NCBI GenBank assembly: GCA_947169005.1
Contig: CAMVOG010000167.1
Location: 1 to 5,449, forward strand
Length of the DNA stretch: 5,449 nt
Reading direction: 5' to 3'
Source of the DNA: an uncultured Clostridia bacterium
Lineage (GTDB): Bacteria > Bacillota > Clostridia > Oscillospirales > Oscillospiraceae
Shown: positions 1-4,561 of the stretch, in pieces
How the letters are laid out: each line of letters opens with the position of its first letter
How positions within the stretch are numbered: position 1 is the stretch's first letter
Notes under the pieces: model-generated
The model's database searches: none
What the model saw: the letters and a program-made list of their open reading frames with translations, nothing else
Told to the model about the DNA's origin: nothing
Made by a program: the position numbers and the translations under genes

Positions 1-43
1 CATTGCTTGGCGCTGCAAACGCGCGTTGGCGTTCATCGTCCGG

Positions 44-134
44 CGGGCGCCCAAAGGGCGCCCCTACGGGCTGGCGCTTTGAAATCACGCAAACGGCAAA
101 TTCCCGCGCCGTAGGGGCGGCCTGTGGCCGCCCG
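44..134. repeat. REPIN-like inverted pair of GC-rich hairpins
   Basis: Two 26-bp arms, 44-69 and 109-134, are inverted copies of each other with 23 of 26 positions matching by eye. Each arm is itself a hairpin: GGGCGCCC-AAA-GGGCGCCC at 45-63 and GGGCGGCC-TGT-GGCCGCCC at 115-133. The inner ends share the exact 10-mer CCGTAGGGGC (109-118) and its complement (60-69). A 39-bp spacer without coding potential separates them. Two inverted hairpins around a short spacer is the architecture of REPINs and some MITEs; RAYT-type transposases mobilise REPINs in other bacteria. No transposase is in this window, so mobility is inferred. Confidence 0.6.
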
Positions 135-165
135 CGTCCGCAGGACGCCAGCGCCGCAAGGCGCT
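134..165. repeat. Two adjacent perfect hairpins
   Basis: Directly after the REPIN-like pair come two more perfect stem-loops: GCGTCC-GCA-GGACGC (134-148) and AGCGCC-GCAA-GGCGCT (150-165). Neither is followed by a T-run on either strand, so they do not look like intrinsic terminators. They form a chain of small hairpins with the arm at 115-133. Confidence 0.6.
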
Positions 166-169
166 GAAT

Positions 170-218
170 CATTGCACATTGCTCATTGTCAATTATCAAT
201 TTCCCATTGTCCGTTGAT
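170..218. repeat. Degenerate heptanucleotide array 1 (7 units)
   Basis: Seven consecutive 7-nt words with no indels, mostly variants of CATTGTC (for example CATTGCA, CATTGTC, AATTATC). Read on the minus strand the words become GACAATG and GATAATT, the same words as array 3 at 4346-4380. The array overlaps the 3' end of the first anchored-protein gene, whose stop codon (189-191) lies inside it. Confidence 0.75.
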
Positions 219-851
219 CGTAAACTCCACGGCCTGGCCGTGGCCGTCGCTTTCCCAGACCAGGCGGTAGCGGCCGAAGGGCAGGGGCTTCCCGTTCCGC
301 TCCAGGCTCCCGTCCTCGGTATAGAGCGGGACGCCGCCTCTGTATTCCTCCCCGGGCTGGATGCGGCCAAGAAATTCCAGGGTCGTCGCCTGCGTGATGG
401 GGACGGGATACCAGTCCTCCCCCAGCAGGACCTGCAGCGCGGCGAGCTTCTGCTCCTTCAAGGAGATCGGCAGGTGGTTTTCGATCCGCCAGTGCAGCCA
501 GGGCAGCTCCAGTCTCTCAAGCCAGGTAACTTCCCCCAGCTCCATGGTAATTTCCTCGTCCCGGATCGGCTCCCCCTCCACCGGCAGCCAGTGCCAGAAC
601 ATGCCCTTATCCCGCTGCTCCGCCGCCCGCTCCACTCTGTCGTCCCCGTACATTGCGCGCAACTCCTCCTCGGAAAGGCCGGAGAGCCAGAAGGTCCCGT
701 CCTCGTCCTCCAGAAGCATCCGCTTCCCCCGGGTGGCCTCGATAAAGTCCCGCACCGGGTCCGCCCTTTGCGTCAGCAGCAGGACCGGGATGCTGAGAAA
801 GCACAGAATCAGCACCCCCGCCGCCGTGAGCGTCATCGTTTTTTGCCTCAC
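189..851 (-). CDS. Membrane-anchored protein with probable Ig-like domain (copy 1)
   Basis: I do not recognise a named family. The 220-residue product has a basic N-terminus and one hydrophobic segment (about residues 7-26), read as a signal anchor or uncleaved signal; no clear lipobox is seen. A charged region follows. The C-terminal half shows a pattern known from clostridial Ig-like domains: WRIENHLPISL, then VLLGEDWYPVP, QPGEEYRG, and a final GRYRLVW strand. An extracytoplasmic location is inferred. I chose the GTG start at 851 because GGAGG (860-864) lies 8 nt upstream; a TTG two codons earlier would leave only 2 nt. About two-thirds of the body is identical to the copy at 1216-1938, and the first 35 residues are identical. 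The last nine residues (INGQWEIDN) and the TGA stop are encoded by the heptanucleotide array, so the original 3' end may have been lost. Confidence 0.75.
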   Translation of the reverse strand: MRQKTMTLTAAGVLILCFLSIPVLLLTQRADPVRDFIEATRGKRMLLEDEDGTFWLSGLSEEELRAMYGDDRVERAAEQRDKGMFWHWLPVEGEPIRDEEITMELGEVTWLERLELPWLHWRIENHLPISLKEQKLAALQVLLGEDWYPVPITQATTLEFLGRIQPGEEYRGGVPLYTEDGSLERNGKPLPFGRYRLVWESDGHGQAVEFTINGQWEIDN

Positions 852-859
852 GCTCAAAA

Positions 860-866
860 CCTCCCT
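860..866 (-). promoter_or_regulatory. Ribosome binding site deciding a GTG start
   Basis: AGGGAGG on the minus strand ends 8 nt before GTG (849-851) but only 2 nt before the in-frame TTG (855-857). The spacing favours GTG as the real start of copy 1. Confidence 0.7.
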
Positions 867-967
867 TCAAGGTGTCCCTATCAATCATATCCCCCAAGGG
901 CAGGATTTTGTGACCGGACGGAGAAAAAAACTAACGACTATTAGGAAGTTCAGAAAAACATCTTCTC

Positions 968-1186
968 TGCCGCCGGAGGCGGCAATATCGCTGCGGCGCA
1001 GAGCGCGGCAATATCGCTGCGGCGTGAAACGGCGCAATATCGTATTTGCTCTCAGCAAATATCTCGCTGTAAGCTGTGTGAGCGATATTTGCCCTACGGC
1101 AAGCGATATATGCGCAGTCGCGCACACGATATTCGCCTTGCGGCGAGCGATATTTGCGCTTCGCGCAAGAGTAAGTACGACTACTT
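968..1186. repeat. Bipartite hairpin array, copy A
   Basis: This fills most of the 364-bp gene-free gap. About eight short stem-loops are separated by a 7-nt spacer. In the left part the spacer reads AATATCG at 984, 1010 and 1036 (exact 26-nt steps). In the right part it reads GCGATAT, its near-complement, at 1082, 1103 and 1147, with ACGATAT at 1126. Clear stems are TGCCGCC/GGCGGCA (968-984), TATTTGCT/AGCAAATA (1043-1061), TTGCC/GGCAA (1089-1102), TGCGC/GCGCA (1111-1124), TCGCC/GGCGA (1133-1146) and TTGCGC/GCGCAA (1154-1168), then AAGTA/TACTT (1173-1186). Spacer polarity flips around 1062-1085. If transcribed with the minus-strand genes it would lie in the leader of copy 1. No T-run follows any stem. 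Confidence 0.8.
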
Positions 1187-1215
1187 GATATAGTTTTTAG
1201 AGATCGCCTAACCTC

Positions 1216-1279
1216 TTACCCCCGCTTGGGCAAAATCTCCGCCCAGTAACTGTCCGGGCTCCAGATGAAGTCCACGCTC
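1216..1279 (-). other. VOC-gene 3' end captured in copy 2
   Basis: The last 17 codons of the gene at 1216-1938 encode FIWSPDSYWAEILPKRG; the VOC gene at 2303-2677 ends FIEDPDGYWLEILPKRG, 13 of 17 identical. At DNA level 1228-1279 matches 2315-2366 at 39 of 52 positions without a gap, and 1216-1227 is identical to 2303-2314. PDGYxxE is a conserved VOC motif whose Glu binds the metal in glyoxalase I, so the VOC gene is the likely source. Homology may run a little further upstream, but I cannot place its edge. Confidence 0.8.
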
Positions 1280-1938
1280 ACGGCGGCGTCCAGCGCGGCT
1301 TGGTTCCAGAGGAACTCCACGGCCTGGCCGTGGCCCCCACTTTCCCAGACCAGGCGGTAGCGGCCGAAGGGCAGGGGCTTCCCCGTTCCGCTTCCGAATC
1401 CCCCGGCCTCGATATAAAGGGGGATACAGCCTCTGTAATCCTCCTCCGGCGATATCCATTTCAAGGCTTCCAGCGTGATGAACTGCTCGGTCGGGACATA
1501 ATACCAGTTCTCCCCTAAAAGGACCTGCAGCACAGCAGTCCTGCTTTCCCGCAAAGAAACGGGCAGGTGATTTTCGATCCGCCAGCCCAGCCAGGGCAGC
1601 CCGTCCCGCTCGTTGAGCACGACCGAGCCCAATTCCATGGTGATCTCCTCGTCGCGGACAGGCTTCTCCACGGGCAGCCAGTGCAGAAAGCTATTTTCAT
1701 CCCGTCTCTCCACTGCCCGTTCCAGCCTGCTTTTCCACACGAGGCGCAGGTCGTCCTCCGTGTGGTAGGATAACCAAACGCTGCCGTCCTCGTCCTCCAA
1801 AAGCATCCGTTCCCCACGGATCGCGGCGACGTAGTCCCGCACCGGGTCCGCCCTTTGCGTCAGCAGCAGGACCGGGATGCTGAGAAAGCACAGAATCAGC
1901 ACCCCCGCCGCCGTGAGCGTCATCGTTTTTTGCCTCAC
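1216..1938 (-). CDS. Membrane-anchored protein with probable Ig-like domain (copy 2, chimeric tail)
   Basis: This 240-residue paralogue of the gene at 189-851 has an identical hydrophobic anchor (about residues 7-26) and the same Ig-like pattern: WRIENHLPVSL, VLLGENWYYVP and GKPLPFGRYRLVW. Alignment by eye gives about two-thirds identity outside the identical N-terminus, with two or three one-codon indels that keep frame; this suggests both copies have been under selection as proteins. The paralogues part after AVEF. Here the chain continues about 33 residues into a tail whose end is clearly VOC-derived. The GTG at 1938 is preferred over a TTG at 1944 because GGAGG lies 8 nt upstream. It sits 364 bp downstream of the VOC gene on the same strand, across a hairpin array; no convincing promoter was found in that gap, so read-through or a weak promoter is possible. 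Function unknown. Confidence 0.75.
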   Translation of the reverse strand: MRQKTMTLTAAGVLILCFLSIPVLLLTQRADPVRDYVAAIRGERMLLEDEDGSVWLSYHTEDDLRLVWKSRLERAVERRDENSFLHWLPVEKPVRDEEITMELGSVVLNERDGLPWLGWRIENHLPVSLRESRTAVLQVLLGENWYYVPTEQFITLEALKWISPEEDYRGCIPLYIEAGGFGSGTGKPLPFGRYRLVWESGGHGQAVEFLWNQAALDAAVSVDFIWSPDSYWAEILPKRG

Positions 1939-1946
1939 GCTCAAAA

Positions 1947-1953
1947 CCTCCCT
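1947..1953 (-). promoter_or_regulatory. Ribosome binding site deciding a GTG start
   Basis: The same AGGGAGG as in copy 1, 8 nt before GTG (1936-1938) and 2 nt before TTG (1942-1944). It supports GTG as the start of copy 2. Confidence 0.7.
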
Positions 1954-2054
1954 TCAAGGTGTCCCTATCAATCATATCCCCCAAGGGCAGGATTTTGTGA
2001 CCGGACGGAGAAAAAAACTAACGACTATTAGGAAGTTCAGAAAAACATCTTCTC

Positions 2055-2273
2055 TGCCGCCGGAGGCGGCAATATCGCTGCGGCGCAGAGCGCGGCAATA
2101 TCGCTGCGGCGTGAAACGGCGCAATATCGTATTTGCTCTCAGCAAATATCTCGCTGTAAGCTGTGTGAGCGATATTTGCCCTACGGCAAGCGATATATGC
2201 GCAGTCGCGCACACGATATTCGCCTTGCGGCGAGCGATATTTGCGCTTCGCGCAAGAGTAAGTACGACTACTT
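2055..2273. repeat. Bipartite hairpin array, copy B
   Basis: Exact copy of the array at 968-1186, shifted by 1,087 bp. It lies between the VOC gene and copy 2 on the minus strand, and would follow the VOC stop codon by about 30 nt in a transcript. The stems could stabilise or attenuate a read-through transcript, but none has the U-run of an intrinsic terminator. Confidence 0.8.
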
Positions 2274-2302
2274 GATATAGTTTTTAGAGATCGCCTAACC
2301 TC

Positions 2303-2677
2303 TTACCCCCGCTTCGGCAAGATCTCCAGCCAATACCCGTCCGGGTCCTCGATGAAGTAGACGCCCAGGGCGTGGTTTTCAAAGCAGATGCAGCCCATTT
2401 CCTCGTGCTTTTTGTGGGCGGCCTCGAAGTCGTCGGCCACGATGCCCAGGTGGTACTCGCCCTCGCCCAGATCGTAGGGCTGGGGATGGTCCTTGAGCCA
2501 GGTCAGCTCTAAGAGAAAGTCGTCCTCTCCCTCGGCGCCGATGAAGCAGATGATGTAGGAGCCGTCCGGCGCAGGCATGCGGAAGCGCTCGGTAAAGCCC
2601 ACGGCCTCCTTATAAAAGGCCAGGGACCGCTCCAGATCCTGCACGTTGTAATTGTGATGAGTCATTTTGAATTTCAT
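2303..2677 (-). CDS. VOC / glyoxalase I-like metalloenzyme
   Basis: The 124-residue protein has the single-chain vicinal oxygen chelate fold made of two beta-alpha-beta-beta-beta modules. From the start at 2677, the four metal ligands known from E. coli glyoxalase I align with His7 (before VQDLERSLAFY), Glu57 (in LLELTW), His76 (in EYHLGIV) and Glu118 (in PDGYWLEI). All four being present suggests an active metal site; lactoylglutathione lyase-like activity is possible, but the substrate is not shown, and many clostridial members have unknown substrates. The ATG at 2677 is chosen because GGAGG (2686-2690) lies 8 nt upstream; the ATG at 2683 would leave 2 nt. It lies 58 bp downstream of the nitroreductase on the same strand, probably in one transcript. 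Its 3' end is the apparent source of the tail on copy 2. Confidence 0.9.
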   Translation of the reverse strand: MKFKMTHHNYNVQDLERSLAFYKEAVGFTERFRMPAPDGSYIICFIGAEGEDDFLLELTWLKDHPQPYDLGEGEYHLGIVADDFEAAHKKHEEMGCICFENHALGVYFIEDPDGYWLEILPKRG

Positions 2678-2685
2678 GTTCATTG

Positions 2686-2691
2686 CCTCCT
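2686..2691 (-). promoter_or_regulatory. Ribosome binding site of the VOC gene
   Basis: AGGAGG on the minus strand. It is 8 nt from the second ATG (2677) and 2 nt from the first (2683), which favours the shorter protein. Confidence 0.7.
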
Positions 2692-2695
2692 GTAG

Positions 2696-2737
2696 ATTTG
2701 AGTTTTGTGCCCTGAGCCCTGTTCCCTGAGCCCTGTT
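2696..2737. repeat. Degenerate heptanucleotide array 2 (6 units)
   Basis: The core is a perfect 14-bp tandem duplication (2710-2723 and 2724-2737), itself two heptamers, CCCTGAG and CCCTGTT. Two more in-phase words (ATTTGAG, TTTTGTG) extend it to six units, all with TG at positions 4-5. The array ends within the nitroreductase stop codon (2736-2738) and fills nearly all of the gap before the VOC ribosome binding site. Confidence 0.7.
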
Positions 2738-3257
2738 ACCGAATGATCGTCGCCTCGATGCGCTGCTCCTCCGCTTTCAGCTTTGGGAAGGGCTTGGCCT
2801 CGTAGCCCAGGGCGACGGTGCCCAGGCAGGTGTAGCCCTCGGGGAAGCCCAGGCGCTTCACCAGCTCCGGCTCTCCGTTGATGCCGTACATGGCCATCCA
2901 GAGATAGACGCTGTCGATGCCCAGGTCGGCCGCCGCCACCATCATGTTCTGGATGACGCAGCCTGCGTTGGTGTACTCGATGTTCTTCAAAATGCTCTCC
3001 TTGGAGGCCAGCACCACTAAGGTGGGGGCCCCGTAGAGGGGGTGGAAGCCCGGGCGGGTCCTGGCCGAGGCCTCGTCGATGTCCTTCAGCAGCTGCGGGT
3101 CCTGCACGGCGTAGAGCTTCAGGCTCGTGAAATCCGCCCCGCCCACGGCGGCCTGGCCGCCCGCGAAGAGGATCGCTTCCAGGTCGGCGTCGCTGAGCTG
3201 TCGGTCCGAAAAGCCCCGGGTGGAGTGTCTGGCCTTGATGGCGTCCAACGTGTTCAT
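2736..3257 (-). CDS. Nitroreductase family flavoprotein
   Basis: The 173-residue protein matches the small nitroreductase family of FMN-dependent NAD(P)H oxidoreductases, which act as dimers in the cytoplasm. Visible marks are the N-terminal ARHSTRGF (residues 9-16; its Arg and Ser usually contact FMN phosphate), a central GAPTLVVLAS strand, the helix GCVIQNMMVAAADLGIDS that packs on the flavin, and the late LGYEAKP turn. The length is normal for the short subfamily. The ATG at 3257 is chosen because AAGGAGG ends 7 nt upstream, behind an extended -10 promoter; an upstream in-frame ATG at 3383 lies beyond that promoter and is not credible. It is the first gene of a probable two-gene unit with the VOC protein. 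The substrate cannot be told: nitro compounds, quinones and flavins are all known for the family. Confidence 0.9.
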   Translation of the reverse strand: MNTLDAIKARHSTRGFSDRQLSDADLEAILFAGGQAAVGGADFTSLKLYAVQDPQLLKDIDEASARTRPGFHPLYGAPTLVVLASKESILKNIEYTNAGCVIQNMMVAAADLGIDSVYLWMAMYGINGEPELVKRLGFPEGYTCLGTVALGYEAKPFPKLKAEEQRIEATIIR

Positions 3258-3290
3258 AAGAAAACCTCCTTCAGAATTGTTTCTGTGGTG

Positions 3291-3320
3291 ATTATACCAC
3301 GGGCGGCGCGCTTTGTACAA
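3291..3320 (-). promoter_or_regulatory. Promoter of the nitroreductase-VOC unit
   Basis: On the minus strand, an extended -10 TGGTATAAT has a perfect TATAAT at 3291-3296, and a poor -35 (TTGTAC, 3315-3320) lies 18 nt upstream. The extended TGG can compensate for the weak -35. Transcription would start near 3284, about 27 nt before the ATG. Confidence 0.7.
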
Positions 3321-3327
3321 CAGTTTT

Positions 3328-3349
3328 TTCCGCCCCGACGCGGGCGGAA
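3328..3349. promoter_or_regulatory. Inverted repeat between divergent promoters
   Basis: TTCCGCCC and GGGCGGAA form an 8-bp perfect inverted repeat around CGACGC. It lies between the -35 elements of two divergent promoters, where an operator could serve both genes. T-tracts lie on the wrong side for a terminator on either strand. No regulator gene is nearby, so the operator role is a guess. Confidence 0.3.
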
Positions 3350-3364
3350 TGCCGCTGAAAGGGC

Positions 3365-3393
3365 TTGCTTTTCTCCCGCTCATTCGCTATACT
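3365..3393 (+). promoter_or_regulatory. Promoter of the E2-like gene
   Basis: TTGCTT (3365-3370) and TATACT (3388-3393) are separated by 17 nt. The -10 is 5 of 6 to consensus and the -35 is 3 of 6. Transcription would begin near 3400, giving a leader of about 37 nt with the ribosome binding site AAGGGGA. Confidence 0.6.
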
Positions 3394-3436
3394 GTATTTG
3401 TCGAAATGAAAAAAACTGGAAGCAAGGGGAACTGGG

Positions 3437-4345
3437 ATGAATTACAAAAAGCTCTATCCGGACTGGAAGCACGGCGACAGGAAGGACGCCGTGTGGCTGA
3501 AGGATATCGACTCCATGCACGCCTTTATGCCCTATCTGATGCCCAACCGGGCGGACAACGAGGCCGTGCTGCTGGAAACCGTCGATCTCACGGCGGTGGA
3601 GGACTACATCGCCCGCAAAAACGCGGAGGACCCGGAATTCAAGTACACGATCTTCCACATTTTATGCGCTGCCCTGGGCAAGACCATCGCGCTGAATCCG
3701 AAGCTGAATCGCTTTATCGCGGGCCACCGGCTCTATCAGCGGCGGGATATCTCCCTCACCTTTGTGGTGAAAAAGAAATTCGCCGAGAGTGCGGACGAGG
3801 CCCTGGCCATCTTCGCCTTTGACCAGAGCAGCGAGGTCTCGCCCCTGGATCAGTTTCGGGAGCGGCTGTACAAGATCATCTATTCTGTGCGCAAGGAGAA
3901 CAAGACGGACGGGACCACCGCCATCATGGACGTGCTGGTGAAGCTGCCCCGCTGGATGCTGCGGGGCGTCATGGGCACTCTGAACTTCCTGGATTATTAC
4001 GGGAAGGTGCCCGCCGCCATCTCCAAGGACGATCCCTACAACGCCACGGTCTTCGTCTCCAACCTGGGCAGCATCAAGATGAAGGCCAACTACCACCACC
4101 TGGCCAACTGGGGCACCAATTCCGTCTTCTGCATCATCGGGGAGAAGCACCAGGAGCCCTTCTTTGACCCCGTTACGGGCACTTACGAGCTGCGCACGGC
4201 GGTGGACCTGGGGCTGACCATCGACGAGCGCATCGCCGACGGCCTCTACTTCGGCCAGGCCGTGAAGCTGCTGCGGGAGCTGCTGGCCCACCCCGAGCTT
4301 TTGGAGCGCCCCCTTATGGAATCCGTGGAGTGGGTGAAGCTGTAA
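3437..4345 (+). CDS. Stand-alone E2/CAT-fold acyltransferase-like protein, catalytic His replaced
   Basis: The 302-residue protein resembles the catalytic domain of 2-oxoacid dehydrogenase E2 subunits, which share a fold with chloramphenicol acetyltransferase (CAT). Support comes from the KYTIFHILCAALGKTIAL helix (about residues 69-86), the NLGSIKMKANYHHL strand-turn, CIIGEKH, and the C-terminal TIDERIADGLYFGQAV. That last segment aligns with the E2 motif DHRxxDG and the CAT motif HHAxxDG. Here the catalytic His is Glu264 (codon 4226-4228), while the following Asp-Gly is kept. There is no lipoyl domain and no peripheral subunit-binding domain, and no E1 or E3 gene lies nearby, so it is not an ordinary dehydrogenase subunit. 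I recall similar free-standing Clostridia proteins with DERxxDG, so the change may be a subfamily trait. Start: ATG 7 nt after AGGGG. It is transcribed divergently from the nitroreductase. Activity unknown. Confidence 0.8.
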   Translation: MNYKKLYPDWKHGDRKDAVWLKDIDSMHAFMPYLMPNRADNEAVLLETVDLTAVEDYIARKNAEDPEFKYTIFHILCAALGKTIALNPKLNRFIAGHRLYQRRDISLTFVVKKKFAESADEALAIFAFDQSSEVSPLDQFRERLYKIIYSVRKENKTDGTTAIMDVLVKLPRWMLRGVMGTLNFLDYYGKVPAAISKDDPYNATVFVSNLGSIKMKANYHHLANWGTNSVFCIIGEKHQEPFFDPVTGTYELRTAVDLGLTIDERIADGLYFGQAVKLLRELLAHPELLERPLMESVEWVKL

Positions 4346-4380
4346 GTCAATGGACAATTGACAATGGAAAATGGATAATT
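4346..4380. repeat. Degenerate heptanucleotide array 3 (5 units)
   Basis: Five in-phase 7-nt words begin with the base directly after the TAA of the E2-like gene (4343-4345). They are variants of GACAATG, including GACAATT and GATAATT. The words and their orientation relative to the upstream gene are the same as in array 1 read on the minus strand. Confidence 0.75.
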
Positions 4381-4386
4381 GAGGTG

Positions 4387-4416
4387 GCCGCCTGCGGCGG
4401 CGATTCGGAATTCCGA
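4387..4416. repeat. Hairpin and palindrome between two heptanucleotide arrays
   Basis: GCCGCC-TGC-GGCGGC (4387-4401) is a perfect 6-bp stem. It is followed by the 12-bp palindrome TCGGAATTCCGA (4405-4416). No T-run follows, so a terminator for the E2-like gene is unproven. The GC-rich hairpin next to a heptad array repeats the arrangement at 134-218. Confidence 0.5.
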
Positions 4417-4468
4417 TCTCCGATCTCTGAACTCTGAACTAAAATCTAAACTCTAAACCCTAAAAACT
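4413..4468. repeat. Degenerate heptanucleotide array 4 (8 units)
   Basis: Eight consecutive 7-nt words without a gap, every one ending in CT. Two exact duplicates come first (CCGATCT twice, then CTGAACT twice), followed by four A-rich words such as AAACTCT. The array stops one base before the -35 element of the efp promoter. Confidence 0.8.
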
Positions 4469-4469
4469 A

Positions 4470-4498
4470 TTGCAATCCTGCGAAAAATAAGGTAGAAT
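4470..4498 (+). promoter_or_regulatory. Promoter of the efp unit
   Basis: TTGCAA (4470-4475) and TAGAAT (4493-4498) have an ideal 17-nt spacer; the -35 is 4 of 6 and the -10 is 5 of 6 to the housekeeping consensus. A start near 4505 gives a leader of about 57 nt containing a small CCCC-TTT-GGGG stem (4521-4531). Confidence 0.75.
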
Positions 4499-4561
4499 AC
4501 CCTGTAAGACTAAGCTATGGCCCCTTTGGGGGTACGCAAGATAAATGGAGGAGATACTTTT

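Larger units (their letters stand above)
746..1227. repeat. 482-bp identical block, copy A
   Basis: Read base by base, 746-1227 matches 1833-2314 with a constant offset of 1,087 and no mismatch found. It spans the first 35 codons of copy 1, its ribosome binding site, the whole 364-bp gap with the hairpin array, and the last four codons of copy 2. Mismatches begin immediately outside: 744-745 against 1831-1832, and 1228 against 2315. Confidence 0.9.
1833..2314. repeat. 482-bp identical block, copy B
   Basis: Second copy of the block at 746-1227. It spans the first 35 codons of copy 2, the 364-bp gap and the last four codons of the VOC gene. Non-coding positions are as identical as coding ones, so purifying selection on protein cannot explain it. 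Confidence 0.9.

Noticed and set aside
607..897. Minus-strand frame starting MGDMIDRDTLKGG overlapping the 5' end of copy 1 (also at 1697-1984)
   Set aside because: It overlaps the better-supported gene out of frame, reads into Gly/Ala-rich translation, and is conserved only within the identical block; in the second copy the frame differs downstream.
880..930. Promoter for the anchored-protein genes (TATGAT-like -10 on the minus strand)
   Set aside because: The -10-like word has no acceptable -35 at 16-18 nt, so I did not list it.
186..944. Long plus-strand frames opposite the anchored-protein genes
   Set aside because: They are antisense to genes with good ribosome binding sites and a paralogous protein alignment; the translations are low-complexity Pro/Leu/Arg-rich.
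885..1127. Reading frames across the hairpin array (both strands, both copies)
   Set aside because: They lack ribosome binding sites, and their translations simply reflect the repeated hairpins; identical copies arise from the duplicated block.
968..1168. CRISPR array
   Set aside because: The repeated unit is only 7 nt, changes orientation midway, and the intervening pieces are hairpins of 14-19 nt rather than unique spacers; no cas genes are present.
2285..2302. Terminator after the VOC gene
   Set aside because: The AGAGGT/ATCTCT stem is weak, needs a wobble pair, and is followed by an A-run rather than a T-run on the coding strand.
3328..3349. Intrinsic terminator
   Set aside because: The T-run precedes the stem on the plus strand, and the minus strand has A after the stem, so it does not fit a terminator in either direction.
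3662..4357. Minus-strand frame of 231 codons opposite the E2-like gene
   Set aside because: It is a typical antisense artefact of GC-rich codon use, rich in His/Gln/Val, with no ribosome binding site and no domain pattern, against a clear E2-fold protein.
4517..4561. Upstream in-frame ATG as efp start
   Set aside because: It has no Shine-Dalgarno sequence and would add 15 residues before the conserved N-terminus; the ATG at 4562 has GGAGGAG at good spacing and gives the normal length.
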